A DNA stretch of 64,000 bases from Planotetraspora kaengkrachanensis (GTDB lineage: Bacteria; Actinomycetota; Actinomycetes; Streptosporangiales; Streptosporangiaceae), in NCBI RefSeq assembly GCF_016862895.1, contig NZ_BONV01000015.1:1-64000 (forward strand), read 5' to 3'. Below the pieces are notes generated by a model. That model saw only the letters and a program-made list of their open reading frames with translations, made no database searches and was not told the DNA's origin. Of the stretch, positions 48,532 to 57,693 are shown one piece after another (position 1 is the stretch's first letter; every line of letters starts with the position of its first letter). The position numbers were made by a program, and so were the translations under genes.

Positions 48532-50978
48532 CAGGTCCCGAGCCCGCCTCGGAGGGCGTGCCGCCGGGCCGCCCGGAGACGCCGGAGCGTGCCGCCGCCC
48601 TCGTGGCGCGTGCGGAGGCCGCCGTCCTGCTCTCCGGCACCGATCCGCGAGTCGCGCTGGCGGAGGCGAGAGCCGTACTGGCGGAGACGGCGGGCGGGCC
48701 GTGCCCGGAGGCGCTCTCGGTCGCGTTGCGCGCGTCGGCTCTGGCCACGAGGGAACTGGGCGACCTCACCCTCGCCGAGGAGCGGCTGCAGCAGGCGATC
48801 ACGGCAGCGGAGGGGCTGCCGCGACGCGTGGCGCAGGCCAGGATGTCCCTGGTGACGGTCCGCGCCCAGCTCGGGGATCCCGAAGGCGGGCTGCGCCTGG
48901 CCGACCTGGCGGAGCGGGACCTCACGGGCGGCGATCTGGCCCGGCTCGGCGTGCAGCGCTCGGTGGCGCTCATCCTCCTCGGCCGCCACGGGGAGGCCGT
49001 CCGCCACTGCGACGACGCTATCGAGTCACTTGACCGCGACCCCAAGTTCCAGGCGGGCGGCCTGCTCAACCGGGGTCTGGCGCACACCTTCCTCGAGGAG
49101 TACGGCGCGGCTGAGGCCGACCTGTCGGCGTGCGCGAAACTGGCCAGACGGTCGGGTCTCGACCACCTGGCGATGCTGGCCGAGGGCAACCTCCCCTTCG
49201 TCGCCGCCCGCCGGGGGGACGTCCCCGCCTCCTTCGAGCGGTACCACGCCGCCGAGTCGGCGTTGTCCGGCTATCCCGAGCGCCTGGCGGCGATGCGGAC
49301 GGACTACGCGGAGGCGCTGCTGGCTGCGCGCCTGCCCGGTGAGGCGCGGGCCGTCGTCGAGCGGGCCGTGCCCGACCTGGTCGCGGCGGGAGCGCACGCG
49401 GCGCTTCCCGAGGCCCGGCTCCTGCTGGCCCGGGCGGAGCTGCTCACCGGCGACGGCCACCGGGCCGCCGCGACGGCGGGGACCGCGCTCGCCGAGCTCG
49501 CCGGGCAGGGCCGGTCGTCGTGGGCGTCCCTGGCGGAGGAGGTCCTGCTGCGCGCCCGCGTCCTCGAGGAGGAGCCCGGTCACGAACTGCTGGCCGACCT
49601 CCTCGCGTGCGCGGGACGCCTGGCCGGATCCGGGTGGACCGGCGACTCCCACGCGCTGCGGCTCACGGCCGCCGGCCTGGCCTGCAGGCTCGGCGACCTC
49701 GGGACCGCGCGGGAGCAGCTCGGCCGCCTCTCCGGATCTCCCGCCAGGACCGTGATCAGGCAGCACGCCGCGGCGATGCTCCTGCACCTCGACGGCGACC
49801 GTCCCGGCGCCCTGGAGGCCGCGGCGGCGGGACTCGCGTCGGTCGTGACCGGGGACGCGATCCGGGAGCAGGCGGCCCGGGTGCACGCGGCCCGTCCGGC
49901 GGAGGACCTCGCCGCGTTCGGTCTGCGGACGGCGCTCGGCGGCGGCGATCCCTGGAGCGTCCTCACCTGGGCGGAGCGGTGGCGGGCGATGGTCAGGGGC
50001 GTGCCCCCTCCCGCCGTCTTCACCCGCCCTTCCGCGACCGACGGCATCCTCGTCGAGCTGGTGCGGGACGAGGACGATCTCTGGGGGATCGCCGTCAGCT
50101 CGCGGGGCTGCGCGCTGCACTCGCTCGGGTCCTACACCGCCGCGGCCGAGGCGACCGTCCGGATCAGGTACGGCCTGCGCCGCCGCAACCTGCGGGACGC
50201 CGAGGCCGCGGGCGGGCTGGACCTCGAGCTGGAATCACTCGGCCGGCGGCTGCTCGGGCCGGTCGATCTGGGTGGCGGACCGGTGCTCGTCGTCCCCACC
50301 GGGTCGCTGTGCACGCTGCCGTGGCCGTTGCTTCCCCGCCTTCGCGGGCGGCCGGTGTCCGTGGCGGCCGAGGGCGCCTCCTGGCTCACCGCGGACCGGT
50401 CGTCCGGCGCGCGTGAGCCGTACGGCGCGCCTGTGGTCGTCGCACTGGCCGGCCCCGGCCTCGCCCACGCGGGTCCGGAGGCGGAGATGGTCGTCCGCAC
50501 GCATCCGGGGGCCGAACGGGCCGCCGGGACGAGGGCCGGGATGCTCGCGGCGCTGGGGCGGGCCGACGTGCTCCACGTGGCGGCGCACGGCCTGTTCTCC
50601 CCGCGCAGCCCGATGTCGTCGCGGATCACGCTGGACGACGGCCCGCTCATGGCGTACGAGCTGCGGCGGCTCCGGGCCGTCCCGCGACTGGTGATCCTGT
50701 CCGCGTGCGACGCGGGGATGGCGCACGCGCCGGTGGACGGCGCCGTGCTCGGCCTGGCCGGCGCCTTCCTCGATCGCGGCACCGCCTGTGTGGTCGCCGG
50801 GGTCGCCCCCGTGCGTGACGACGAGGCCGCGGCCCTGATGACGGTCTTCCACGCCTTCCTCGGCGGCGGCCGCACCCCGGCGGAGGCGCTGGGCGCCGCC
50901 GCGGCGAAGACCGGAGTCGGCGGCTTCGTGTGCTTCGGCGCGGGAGACGAACGGGCGAGCGGACGCCGCAGTCTGTGA
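48528..50978 (+). CDS. TPR-CHAT caspase-like protease
   Basis: 816 residues from GTG 48528, overlapping the previous stop (GTGA). Residues 20-500 are TPR-like helical repeats (CPEALSVALRASALATRELG, LTLAEERLQQAITAAEGLPR, LLNRGLAHTFLEEYGAAEAD). Residues 540-816 form the CHAT domain, a caspase-clan peptidase. The catalytic His687 is in VLHVAAHGLFSPRSPMSSRI and Cys727 in RLVILSACDAGMAHAPVDG. GLAGAFLDRGTACVVAGVAP and the ATP-independent end fold follow. CHAT proteases cut after specific residues in conflict and death pathways; TPR-CHAT with an ECF sigma partner is known from type III-E CRISPR (Craspase) loci. No CRISPR parts are here. Confidence 0.92.
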   Translation: MTGPEPASEGVPPGRPETPERAAALVARAEAAVLLSGTDPRVALAEARAVLAETAGGPCPEALSVALRASALATRELGDLTLAEERLQQAITAAEGLPRRVAQARMSLVTVRAQLGDPEGGLRLADLAERDLTGGDLARLGVQRSVALILLGRHGEAVRHCDDAIESLDRDPKFQAGGLLNRGLAHTFLEEYGAAEADLSACAKLARRSGLDHLAMLAEGNLPFVAARRGDVPASFERYHAAESALSGYPERLAAMRTDYAEALLAARLPGEARAVVERAVPDLVAAGAHAALPEARLLLARAELLTGDGHRAAATAGTALAELAGQGRSSWASLAEEVLLRARVLEEEPGHELLADLLACAGRLAGSGWTGDSHALRLTAAGLACRLGDLGTAREQLGRLSGSPARTVIRQHAAAMLLHLDGDRPGALEAAAAGLASVVTGDAIREQAARVHAARPAEDLAAFGLRTALGGGDPWSVLTWAERWRAMVRGVPPPAVFTRPSATDGILVELVRDEDDLWGIAVSSRGCALHSLGSYTAAAEATVRIRYGLRRRNLRDAEAAGGLDLELESLGRRLLGPVDLGGGPVLVVPTGSLCTLPWPLLPRLRGRPVSVAAEGASWLTADRSSGAREPYGAPVVVALAGPGLAHAGPEAEMVVRTHPGAERAAGTRAGMLAALGRADVLHVAAHGLFSPRSPMSSRITLDDGPLMAYELRRLRAVPRLVILSACDAGMAHAPVDGAVLGLAGAFLDRGTACVVAGVAPVRDDEAAALMTVFHAFLGGGRTPAEALGAAAAKTGVGGFVCFGAGDERASGRRSL

Positions 50979-50997
50979 AGGAGGACCTGGACGCCTG

Positions 50998-51810
50998 TCA
51001 GCCCGTGGCGACCGGGCGGGAGGGGTCGGCCACCCAGTTGGACCAGGAACCGGCGTAGAGGGCGGCCGTGATGCCCGCCACCTCCAGAGCGAGGACCTCA
51101 TGGGCGGCGGTGACGCCCGACCCGCAGTAGGCGCCCACCTGGACGCCGTCGACCACGCCCAGGGTGTTGAACCGCTCGCGCAGGAAACCCCGCGAGCGGA
51201 ACCGGCCGCCGGGTTCGACGTTCTGCGCCGTGGGGGCGCTGACCGCTCCGGGGATGTGACCGGCCACCGGGTCGATGGGCTCGACCTCGCCCCGGTAACG
51301 CTCTCCGGCCCTCGCGTCGAGCAGGACCCCGCTCTCCGCGAGCGCGGCGGCCTGGTCCGCGTCGAGCAGCGGCATCCCGCCGGGGACCGCCTCGAAGTCA
51401 CCCGGCGTCACGTCGTCGCGCTCCTTCACGACGGGCAGCCCGGCTCTGGCCCACGCCCGCAGGCCGCCGTCGAGCACACGGACGTCGCCGTGGCCGTAGT
51501 AGCGCAGCGTCCACCACGCGCGGGCGGCGGCCGTGGAGTCCGCGTCGTCGTAGACCACGACCGTTCGGCCTGCGGACACGCCGAGGCGGCGCATCGAGGC
51601 CTGGAACGCGTCGGCGGCCGGCAGCGGGTGCCGTCCGCCCGGGCCCGCCGGGGAGGCGAGGTCGGCGTCGAGGTCGCAGAAGACGGCGCCCGGGATGTGC
51701 CCCTCCGCGTAGGAGTCGGCCCCGGGAGGACCGCCGAGCCTCCATCGCACGTCGAGGATGGTGACCTCGTGGAGCGCGGCCAGCTCCTCCGGAGTGATCA
51801 GTGGGCTCAT
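50998..51810 (-). CDS. Sulfurtransferase, two rhodanese domains (thiosulfate/3-mercaptopyruvate type)
   Basis: 270 residues. The first rhodanese domain (residues 5-120: VTILDVRWRLGGPPGADSYA, then EGHIPGAVFCDLDADLASPA and WTLRYYGHGDVRVLDGGLRA) is structural. The second (residues 145-265) carries the active-site loop CGSGVTAAHEVLAL. The CGSGVTA loop is typical of 3-mercaptopyruvate sulfurtransferases. It transfers sulfane sulfur to thiols or cyanide in the cytosol. It is convergent with the CHAT gene across 19 bases, so it is not part of that operon. Confidence 0.93.
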   Translation of the reverse strand: MSPLITPEELAALHEVTILDVRWRLGGPPGADSYAEGHIPGAVFCDLDADLASPAGPGGRHPLPAADAFQASMRRLGVSAGRTVVVYDDADSTAAARAWWTLRYYGHGDVRVLDGGLRAWARAGLPVVKERDDVTPGDFEAVPGGMPLLDADQAAALAESGVLLDARAGERYRGEVEPIDPVAGHIPGAVSAPTAQNVEPGGRFRSRGFLRERFNTLGVVDGVQVGAYCGSGVTAAHEVLALEVAGITAALYAGSWSNWVADPSRPVATG

Positions 51811-51885
51811 CGGAACATCCCTCCTGACGCGATGCGCCTCGTCATTGTGCCCCCCCTGCCCCGGGCTGAGCAGTCCGTGCGGCCG

Positions 51886-53052
51886 TCACCGGTGGATCCC
51901 GAGCAGGGGAACGGTCTGCTCGGCGGTCGTCAGCGACCCGTGGTAGCCGACGAGCGACGACTCGAGCGGCTCCGCCATCGACGCGACGATCGCGCAACCG
52001 CCGTACGGCACGGCCATGACGTCGCCGATCCGGCCGAGCCACTCCTTGCGCACCGTGCGGCCGAACCAGCCCTCGGCGACGGCCTCCTCGCGCGAGACCA
52101 CCCAGGCGCGGCCGTGGAAGACCGCGCGCCACGTCTCGAGGACGGCGGCCGCCGCGCCGGGAGCGGTGTAGACGTGGCGGGCGCGGGCGTCGCCGCCCAG
52201 CATGACCACGCCCTCCTGGAGCACGGGCGACTCGTCCACGTCGACCTTGTCGACGGCGTTGATCATGCCGTGGTCGGCCGTCACGTACAGGGCCGACCCG
52301 GGCGGCAGCCCTTCGGCGATCCGCTCCGCCATGCGGTCGACGATGGCCAGTTGTTCCAGCCACTGGGCGCTGCCCCACCCGGTCATGTGGCCCATGCCGT
52401 CGAGCTCGCCGTAGTAGACGACCACGTAGGAGCTCTCCGCCAGTGCCCGCCGCACGCCCTCGACCCGATCGTCGACCGTCTCGGCCGCGTGGTGGCGCAC
52501 GCCCCGGTAGACCGCCCGGGTCAGCCCGGTGCCGTCGAAGGCCGCCGGGGCGACGTAGACGGGACGGATCCCGTTGGCGTGCATCCGCTGGTAGACGGTG
52601 TCGGCCGGCTGCCAGACGTCGGGGTCGACGGGCAGGCCGGGAGCCGTCCAGCGCAGGCAGTTCAGCATCCGGCCCTCACCCGGGATCGCCATGGAGATGC
52701 CGATCATCCCGTGCTCGCCCGGCGGGGTGCCGGTGCCGAGCGTGGCCAGGCTCGTCGGGGTGGACGACGGGAAGCCCGCGGTGAGCGTCCGCCGCAGCTG
52801 CGCCGACAGGAACGGCGCCGCGCCGGGATGCGCGGCCAGCAGCTCGGCCCCCAGCCCGTCGACGAGGAACAGGCACACCCGTTCCGCGGGCTCCAGCCCG
52901 AGGACGTCGGTGGCGGGCATCCCCAGGGAGGCGAGCAGGGACTCCGGCAGATCCGCGAGCGAGGCCGTGCCGTACGCCGGGACGAAGGGCACGGCCGGCG
53001 GCGTGTCGGACACCGTCGTGGGCAGCGGACCAGGGATCCCCGGCTCTGTCAC
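51886..53052 (-). CDS. Alkaline-phosphatase-superfamily phosphodiesterase (nucleotide pyrophosphatase type)
   Basis: 388 residues. Metal and nucleophile motifs are VCLFLVDGLGAELLAAHPG (first Asp), FPSSTPTSLATLGTGTPPGE (Thr nucleophile), VVYYGELDGMGHMTGWGSAQ (Asp/His ligands) and LYVTADHGMINAVDKVD (Asp-His). This series fits the type I phosphodiesterase / nucleotide pyrophosphatase family. There is no signal peptide, so it is cytosolic and probably cleaves phosphodiesters of nucleotides or related substrates. It lies 30 bases after DUF5998 on the same strand and is probably co-transcribed, as in other actinomycetes. Confidence 0.9.
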   Translation of the reverse strand: MTEPGIPGPLPTTVSDTPPAVPFVPAYGTASLADLPESLLASLGMPATDVLGLEPAERVCLFLVDGLGAELLAAHPGAAPFLSAQLRRTLTAGFPSSTPTSLATLGTGTPPGEHGMIGISMAIPGEGRMLNCLRWTAPGLPVDPDVWQPADTVYQRMHANGIRPVYVAPAAFDGTGLTRAVYRGVRHHAAETVDDRVEGVRRALAESSYVVVYYGELDGMGHMTGWGSAQWLEQLAIVDRMAERIAEGLPPGSALYVTADHGMINAVDKVDVDESPVLQEGVVMLGGDARARHVYTAPGAAAAVLETWRAVFHGRAWVVSREEAVAEGWFGRTVRKEWLGRIGDVMAVPYGGCAIVASMAEPLESSLVGYHGSLTTAEQTVPLLGIHR

Positions 53053-53082
53053 ATCGCCTCCAGGCTCATTCGGTGCGGATCA

Positions 53083-53673
53083 TCAGGTGGCGGCGCGGGC
53101 GGTGGCCTCCGAGAGCGCCTTGGCGAAGGCCAGCACGTGGACGACGGCCTCGGGGCCGTCGGCCGCCTCGCTCACCCGGAGCGAGAGGTCGTCGGCCGTG
53201 ATCGCGCCGGTGTAGCCGTGGTCGGCCTCGCAGTTCTCGTCTCCGCAGGTGGCGGGCTCGAGATCGAGATGAGAGATGGCGCCCCACCCGATGGTGAGCG
53301 TGACCTCGCTGGGGGCGACCCCCGGCACGTAGGACGCCGGGTCGGGGACGACCCTGGTCACCGCGACCGACTGGATCCGGCTGAGCCGCACGGCCTCGGT
53401 GGTGGTGGAGGCGTGCGAGGCGGGCATGCCCTCGGCGGGAGGGTGTTCGTCGGTGTGGCAGACGAGCAGCCTGGTGGGCGAGAGCACCAGGACCGTGACG
53501 TGCCTGCGGACCTCCATCGCCGGGTCGAACGTGGCCTCGTGATGCACGACGTACGCCGTGACCTGCTCCTTGCCGAGTGCGGAGTCGACGGCGTCAGCCA
53601 CCAGGTCGGGGTAGTAGCCGCTGCGGTCGATGGCCTCGCGCATGCCCGCGGCGGAGACTCGGGTTTCCCTCAT
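53083..53673 (-). CDS. DUF5998 protein
   Basis: 196 residues from ATG 53671-53673. An upstream in-frame ATG at 53709 has no better ribosome site. Residues include REAIDRSGYYPDLVADAVDS, YVVHHEATFDPAMEVRRHVT, LVLSPTRLLVCHTDEHPP and HLDLEPATCGDENCEADHGY, then ITADDLSLRVSEAADG. The Cys-x4-Cys and the His in this last part might bind a metal. The family is conserved in actinobacteria, of unknown function, and adjoins the phosphodiesterase gene. It is probably the first gene of a two-gene transcript. Confidence 0.88.
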   Translation of the reverse strand: MRETRVSAAGMREAIDRSGYYPDLVADAVDSALGKEQVTAYVVHHEATFDPAMEVRRHVTVLVLSPTRLLVCHTDEHPPAEGMPASHASTTTEAVRLSRIQSVAVTRVVPDPASYVPGVAPSEVTLTIGWGAISHLDLEPATCGDENCEADHGYTGAITADDLSLRVSEAADGPEAVVHVLAFAKALSEATARAAT

Positions 53674-53730
53674 GGGTCCATCCTGCCCTGTAAGGGACAC
53701 CGGTTTCACACCCGAGCGGCTCCGCCCCCT

Positions 53731-56373
53731 TCAGCCCAGGCGGCGGGGGCCCCCGTCCGGGCGGAGGACGGCCGCGGGCCGCAGCACCGCGCGGGCGCCG
53801 AGGACCGTCACCCCGGACGTGCCCACCAGGACAGGGTCGAGCTCCATCCTGACCACCTCGGGCAGCGCGTCGGCCAGCAGCCCCACCCGGACGAGCAGTT
53901 CGCCGAGCGCCTCCACGTCCACCGGCGGGTAGCCGTACTGGCCGAAGAGCAGCGGCGCGGTGCGTACGGACCGGACCAGGCCTTCCGCGTCCTCCGCGGT
54001 GAGGGGGGCGAGGCGGTGCTCGCGATCGCCGAGGAGCCTGGCGGCGACCTCGGCCAGCCCGAAGGACACCACCCCGCCGAAGAGGCCGTCCTGGACCACC
54101 CCGACGACGGTGGGCACCGCTGGTTGCGGGGCCATCCGCTGGACGGCGAGGGTCGTCTCCGGCCCGAGCAGGGCGGCCAGGCCGGTGTAGGCCTGCCGGA
54201 CGCCGGACGGCTCGCCGAGGCCAAGCCGGACGGTTCCGGCCCGCTGGGAGGCGCCGGGGCCGGTGGCCTTGACCACCACGGGCCAGCCGGCCCGCTCGGC
54301 CGCCGCGACGGCCTCGTCGGGCGAGGCGACCTCCTCCGCCGGCCACACCTCCACGCCGTAGCAGGCAAGCAGCCCCGTAGCGTCGATCTCCCGGTCCCCT
54401 CCGTCCTCGCCGACGGCGGCGGCGACCAGTTCCCTGGCTCCGGCGGCGTCGATGCCCCCGAGGGCGGGGACCGTCCCCGCGGGTTGTTCCCGCCAGCGGG
54501 CGTGCCGTACGACATGGGCGAGGGCGCGTACGGCCTCCTCCGGCGCGGGATAGGAGGGGATCGAGCCCTTTCCCGGTGCGCCGGGGGCGCCGGCGGCGTC
54601 CTGGGGTGACAGGGGGGTGCGCAGGGCGGCCGGCATGCCCATCTCGCCCTGGAAGGTGGCCAGCACCGGCTTGCCCGACTCCCGCGCCACCCGGAGCAGC
54701 GCGGCGGCGATCTCGCCGGACCCGCCGGGGATCGGGGGCATGTAGACGGCGACGGCCGCGTCCACTGTGGGGAGGACCTCCGTCAGCGCTCCGGCGAACT
54801 CGGCGGCCCTGGCCTGGGCGCCCAGGTTCACCGGTGGGGCAGGCTCCAGTCCGGCGGCGACGCAGGCCTCGACGGCGAGCAGCGCCAGCGCGTCGGAGTT
54901 GCTCACCACGCCGACCCGGGGACCCGCGGGAAGCGGCTGGTAGGCCAGTAGCTGGGCGACGTCGAACAACTGGGTGAGGTCGTCGACGCGGATCACCCCT
55001 GCCTCTTCGAACAGGGAGCTCAGCGCCGTGTCCGGCAGGCCCAGGTCGGGAGCGGCGTGGCCCCCCGGTACTCCGCGGCTCTTGACGACGACGATCGGCT
55101 TGCTCCGCGAGATCCGCCGGGCCAGGCGGGTGAACTTGCGAGGGTTTCCCAGGGACTCGAGGTAGAGCAGGATCACGTCGGTGTCGGGGTCCTCCTCCCA
55201 GTACTGGAGGAGGTCGTTGCCTGAGACGTCGGCGCGGTTGCCGGCGGACACGAAGGTCGAGATCCCCATGCCCCGCTGGGCCACCCTCTGCAGCAGGGCC
55301 GTGCCGAGCGCCCCCGACTGGCTGAAGAACCCGACCCGCCCGCGGCCGGGGAGGGCCTCGGCCAGGGTCGCGTTGAGCCGTACAGCGGGGTCGGTGTTGG
55401 CGATGCCGAGGCAGTTGGGGCCGACAACGCGCAGGCCGTACGCGCGGGAGATGCTGACGAGCTCCTCCTGGCGTAACCGGCCGTCGTCCCCGGTCTCGCC
55501 GAAGCCCGACGAGACCACGACGAGGCCCTTCACCCCCTTCTCCGCGCACTCCCTGACCACGTCGAGCACGCCCTCGGCGGGTACGGCGACGACGGCCAGG
55601 TCGACGTCGCCGTCGATCGCGGAGACGCTCTTGTACGCCCGGACGCCCGCGACGGCGCGCACGTGCCGGTGGACGGGGTACACCGGGCCGGAGAAGTCGG
55701 CGCCGAGCAGATTGCGCAGGACCGTCTGCCCGATGCCTCCGGGTTCCCTGCTGGCCCCGATGACCGCGACCGAGCCCGGCGTCAGCAGGCGTTCGATGGA
55801 ACGGGCCTCGGAGCGGTGCTCGCGGGCGAGACGGACCTCGAGCGCGCTCTCCGTGGTCGCCAGGTCGAGAGTCATGCGCACGACGCCGTCCTCGAACTGG
55901 CTCTGCGCCGTGTAACCGGCCTGCCGGAGCACGCCCGTCATCCGGTGGTTGCCCGGCAGGATGTCGGCGATGAACGTCCTGATGCCGCGCTCTCGCGCCG
56001 CGGCCCTGAGGTGCTCCATCAGGACCGACGCCATTCCCCTGCCCTGATGGCGGTCCTCGACGAGGAAGGCGACCTCGGCGCTGTCCCCGCGCTCGACCCG
56101 GTCGTACCGTACGACCGCGACCATCTCGGTGCCGATCGTGGCGATGAGGGCGACGCGGTCGTCGTAGTCGACGTTGGTGAACCAGGCGACCTCCCTGTCG
56201 GTGAGCCGCGGCCTCGGGCCGAAGAACCTGAAGAAGATCGACTGCTCGGACAGCCGGGAGTAGAAGGAGCGCAGCAGGTCGGCGTCGTCCGGCCTGATCG
56301 GGCGCAGGTGTGCCGTGCCGCCGTCGGACAGGACGACGTCCGCCTCCCAGTGAGCGGGGTAATGAGGTCGCAC
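53731..56373 (-). CDS. GNAT acetyltransferase / acyl-CoA synthetase (ADP-forming) fusion, Pat-like
   Basis: 880 residues from GTG 56371-56373. Residues 15-175 form a GNAT domain (ADVVLSDGGTAHLRPIRPDD, VAFLVEDRHQGRGMASVLME). Residues 195-330 form a CoA-binding Rossmann domain (LTPGSVAVIGASREPGGIGQ). Residues 330-480 match succinyl-CoA ligase-like parts (LGIANTDPAVRLNATLAEAL, GFFSQSGALGTALLQRVAQR). Residues 660-870 are ATP-grasp (LACYGVEVWPAEEVASPDEA, then AGWPVVVKATGPGASQRAG). Order GNAT-synthetase is the actinobacterial type, the reverse of Salmonella Pat. It is likely a protein lysine acetyltransferase sensing CoA thioesters, acting for example on acyl-CoA synthetases. Confidence 0.92.
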   Translation of the reverse strand: MRPHYPAHWEADVVLSDGGTAHLRPIRPDDADLLRSFYSRLSEQSIFFRFFGPRPRLTDREVAWFTNVDYDDRVALIATIGTEMVAVVRYDRVERGDSAEVAFLVEDRHQGRGMASVLMEHLRAAARERGIRTFIADILPGNHRMTGVLRQAGYTAQSQFEDGVVRMTLDLATTESALEVRLAREHRSEARSIERLLTPGSVAVIGASREPGGIGQTVLRNLLGADFSGPVYPVHRHVRAVAGVRAYKSVSAIDGDVDLAVVAVPAEGVLDVVRECAEKGVKGLVVVSSGFGETGDDGRLRQEELVSISRAYGLRVVGPNCLGIANTDPAVRLNATLAEALPGRGRVGFFSQSGALGTALLQRVAQRGMGISTFVSAGNRADVSGNDLLQYWEEDPDTDVILLYLESLGNPRKFTRLARRISRSKPIVVVKSRGVPGGHAAPDLGLPDTALSSLFEEAGVIRVDDLTQLFDVAQLLAYQPLPAGPRVGVVSNSDALALLAVEACVAAGLEPAPPVNLGAQARAAEFAGALTEVLPTVDAAVAVYMPPIPGGSGEIAAALLRVARESGKPVLATFQGEMGMPAALRTPLSPQDAAGAPGAPGKGSIPSYPAPEEAVRALAHVVRHARWREQPAGTVPALGGIDAAGARELVAAAVGEDGGDREIDATGLLACYGVEVWPAEEVASPDEAVAAAERAGWPVVVKATGPGASQRAGTVRLGLGEPSGVRQAYTGLAALLGPETTLAVQRMAPQPAVPTVVGVVQDGLFGGVVSFGLAEVAARLLGDREHRLAPLTAEDAEGLVRSVRTAPLLFGQYGYPPVDVEALGELLVRVGLLADALPEVVRMELDPVLVGTSGVTVLGARAVLRPAAVLRPDGGPRRLG

Positions 56374-56671
56374 GAACGAGAGGCTAGCGTTGTCCGGCTT
56401 TCTGTTGATTGAGGTGTTTCTTACTTTTACGAAACCCGGGCGTAACGTCCCCTTTGAACGGCCGGGATCGCGGGGGAAGAAGACAACTCTCCAGCTGGTG
56501 AGTTGGACAACGCTTGTGCATCGACTGCGCCCCGGTGTCCGCTCTCTGCCCCACGGCGCCTCCGGAAACTGTTAGGTTTCTTCGCGTCAGCCTCACAGCA
56601 CGGAGAGGACGCCGCCCCTCCACAGGCGTCGGCGGACTCACCTCCACAGCAGTCGGCAAGGTGGTGACATC

Positions 56672-57565
56672 ATGACGCGGGTCGTCGTGGTGGGCGATCT
56701 CATGACGGACGCGGTCGCCCGCGCCAAGTTCCCTCTCGCGAGGGCGAGCGACACCCCTGCCGTGGTGACAATGCACGGTGGCGGCTCCGGCGCCAACATC
56801 GCCTCCTGGCTGGCCGTGGAGGGCTCGGAGGTGGCCTTCATCGGACGCCGCGGCGCCGACATCACCGGCAGGAACCGCGACATGGAGCTCATGGGCTACG
56901 GCGTGGACGCCAGGCTCGTGATGGATCCCGAGCGGCCCACCGGCACCTGCGTCGTCCTCGTGACGCACAAGGGCGAGCGGACCATGCTCTCCGACCCGGG
57001 CGCGAACGCCGCCCTCTCCCCCGAGGACCTGCCCCGGGACCTGTTCACGGGCGGCAGCCACCTGCACATCTCCGGCTACACGCTGATCAACGAGGGCTCC
57101 CGCGACGCCGGCCTGGCCGCGCTGGATTTCGCCCGCCGCGCCGGGATGTCGATCTCGGTCGACTGCGCGTCCTCGGCGCCGGTCGAGCGCACCGGGGCGG
57201 AGCCGTTCCTCGAGTGGACCCACGGCGCCAAGCTGCTGTTCGCCAACATCGACCAGGCCAAGGTCCTGACCGGCCGCGACGAGCCCGAGGCCGCCGCCAA
57301 GGTGCTGACCGCCTGGTTCCCGCAGGTCGTGATCAAGCTCAAGGACGAGGGCTCGCTCTGGTACACCAACAACCGGGCGGAACCGGTTCGCGTGCCGGCC
57401 GAGTCGGTCGAGCGGGTGGTCGACGGCACGGGCGCCGGTGACGCGTTCACCGCGGGCTTCCTGCCCCAGTGGCTGGACGGCAAGCCGCCGGCCGAGGCGC
57501 TCGCCGCGGGCAACGCCCTGGCCGCCAAGTGCATCTCCAACCTCGGCGCCCGCCCCCGCCTCTGA
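56672..57565 (+). CDS. PfkB-family carbohydrate kinase
   Basis: 297 residues from ATG 56672 after AAGGTGGTGA. Ribokinase fold: RVVVVGDLMTDAVARAKFPL, then MHGGGSGANIASWLAVEGSE and AFIGRRGADITGRNRDMELM. The ATP/anion-hole motif is RVVDGTGAGDAFTAGFLPQW, with the catalytic Asp in GTGAGD. A role in phosphorylating a sugar or nucleoside is certain only at family level; the substrate is not evident. It stands alone between the Pat-like gene and RecQ, with its own terminator hairpin downstream. Confidence 0.93.
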   Translation: MTRVVVVGDLMTDAVARAKFPLARASDTPAVVTMHGGGSGANIASWLAVEGSEVAFIGRRGADITGRNRDMELMGYGVDARLVMDPERPTGTCVVLVTHKGERTMLSDPGANAALSPEDLPRDLFTGGSHLHISGYTLINEGSRDAGLAALDFARRAGMSISVDCASSAPVERTGAEPFLEWTHGAKLLFANIDQAKVLTGRDEPEAAAKVLTAWFPQVVIKLKDEGSLWYTNNRAEPVRVPAESVERVVDGTGAGDAFTAGFLPQWLDGKPPAEALAAGNALAAKCISNLGARPRL

Positions 57566-57575
57566 TCGGTCGTCC

Positions 57576-57614
57576 GGGACAGGCCCTCGCCGTCGGCGCG
57601 GGCCTGTCCCGTTT
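57576..57614 (+). terminator. Terminator after the PfkB gene
   Basis: Stem GGGACAGGCCC / GGGCCTGTCCC with a 13-base loop, then GTTT. It is also positioned before the convergent recQ stop. Confidence 0.8.
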
Positions 57615-57693
57615 CCGGGCTCAGGTGCTTGTGCTGAGGAGCCCGGGCTCAGGCGCCCGGGCTTCGGCTGTGTCGGGCCCGGCTGGTTGGGGC

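Noticed and set aside
51100-54609. 1169-codon plus-strand frame
   Set aside because: Runs antisense over rhodanese, phosphodiesterase, DUF5998 and the Pat-like gene; no start context or motif.
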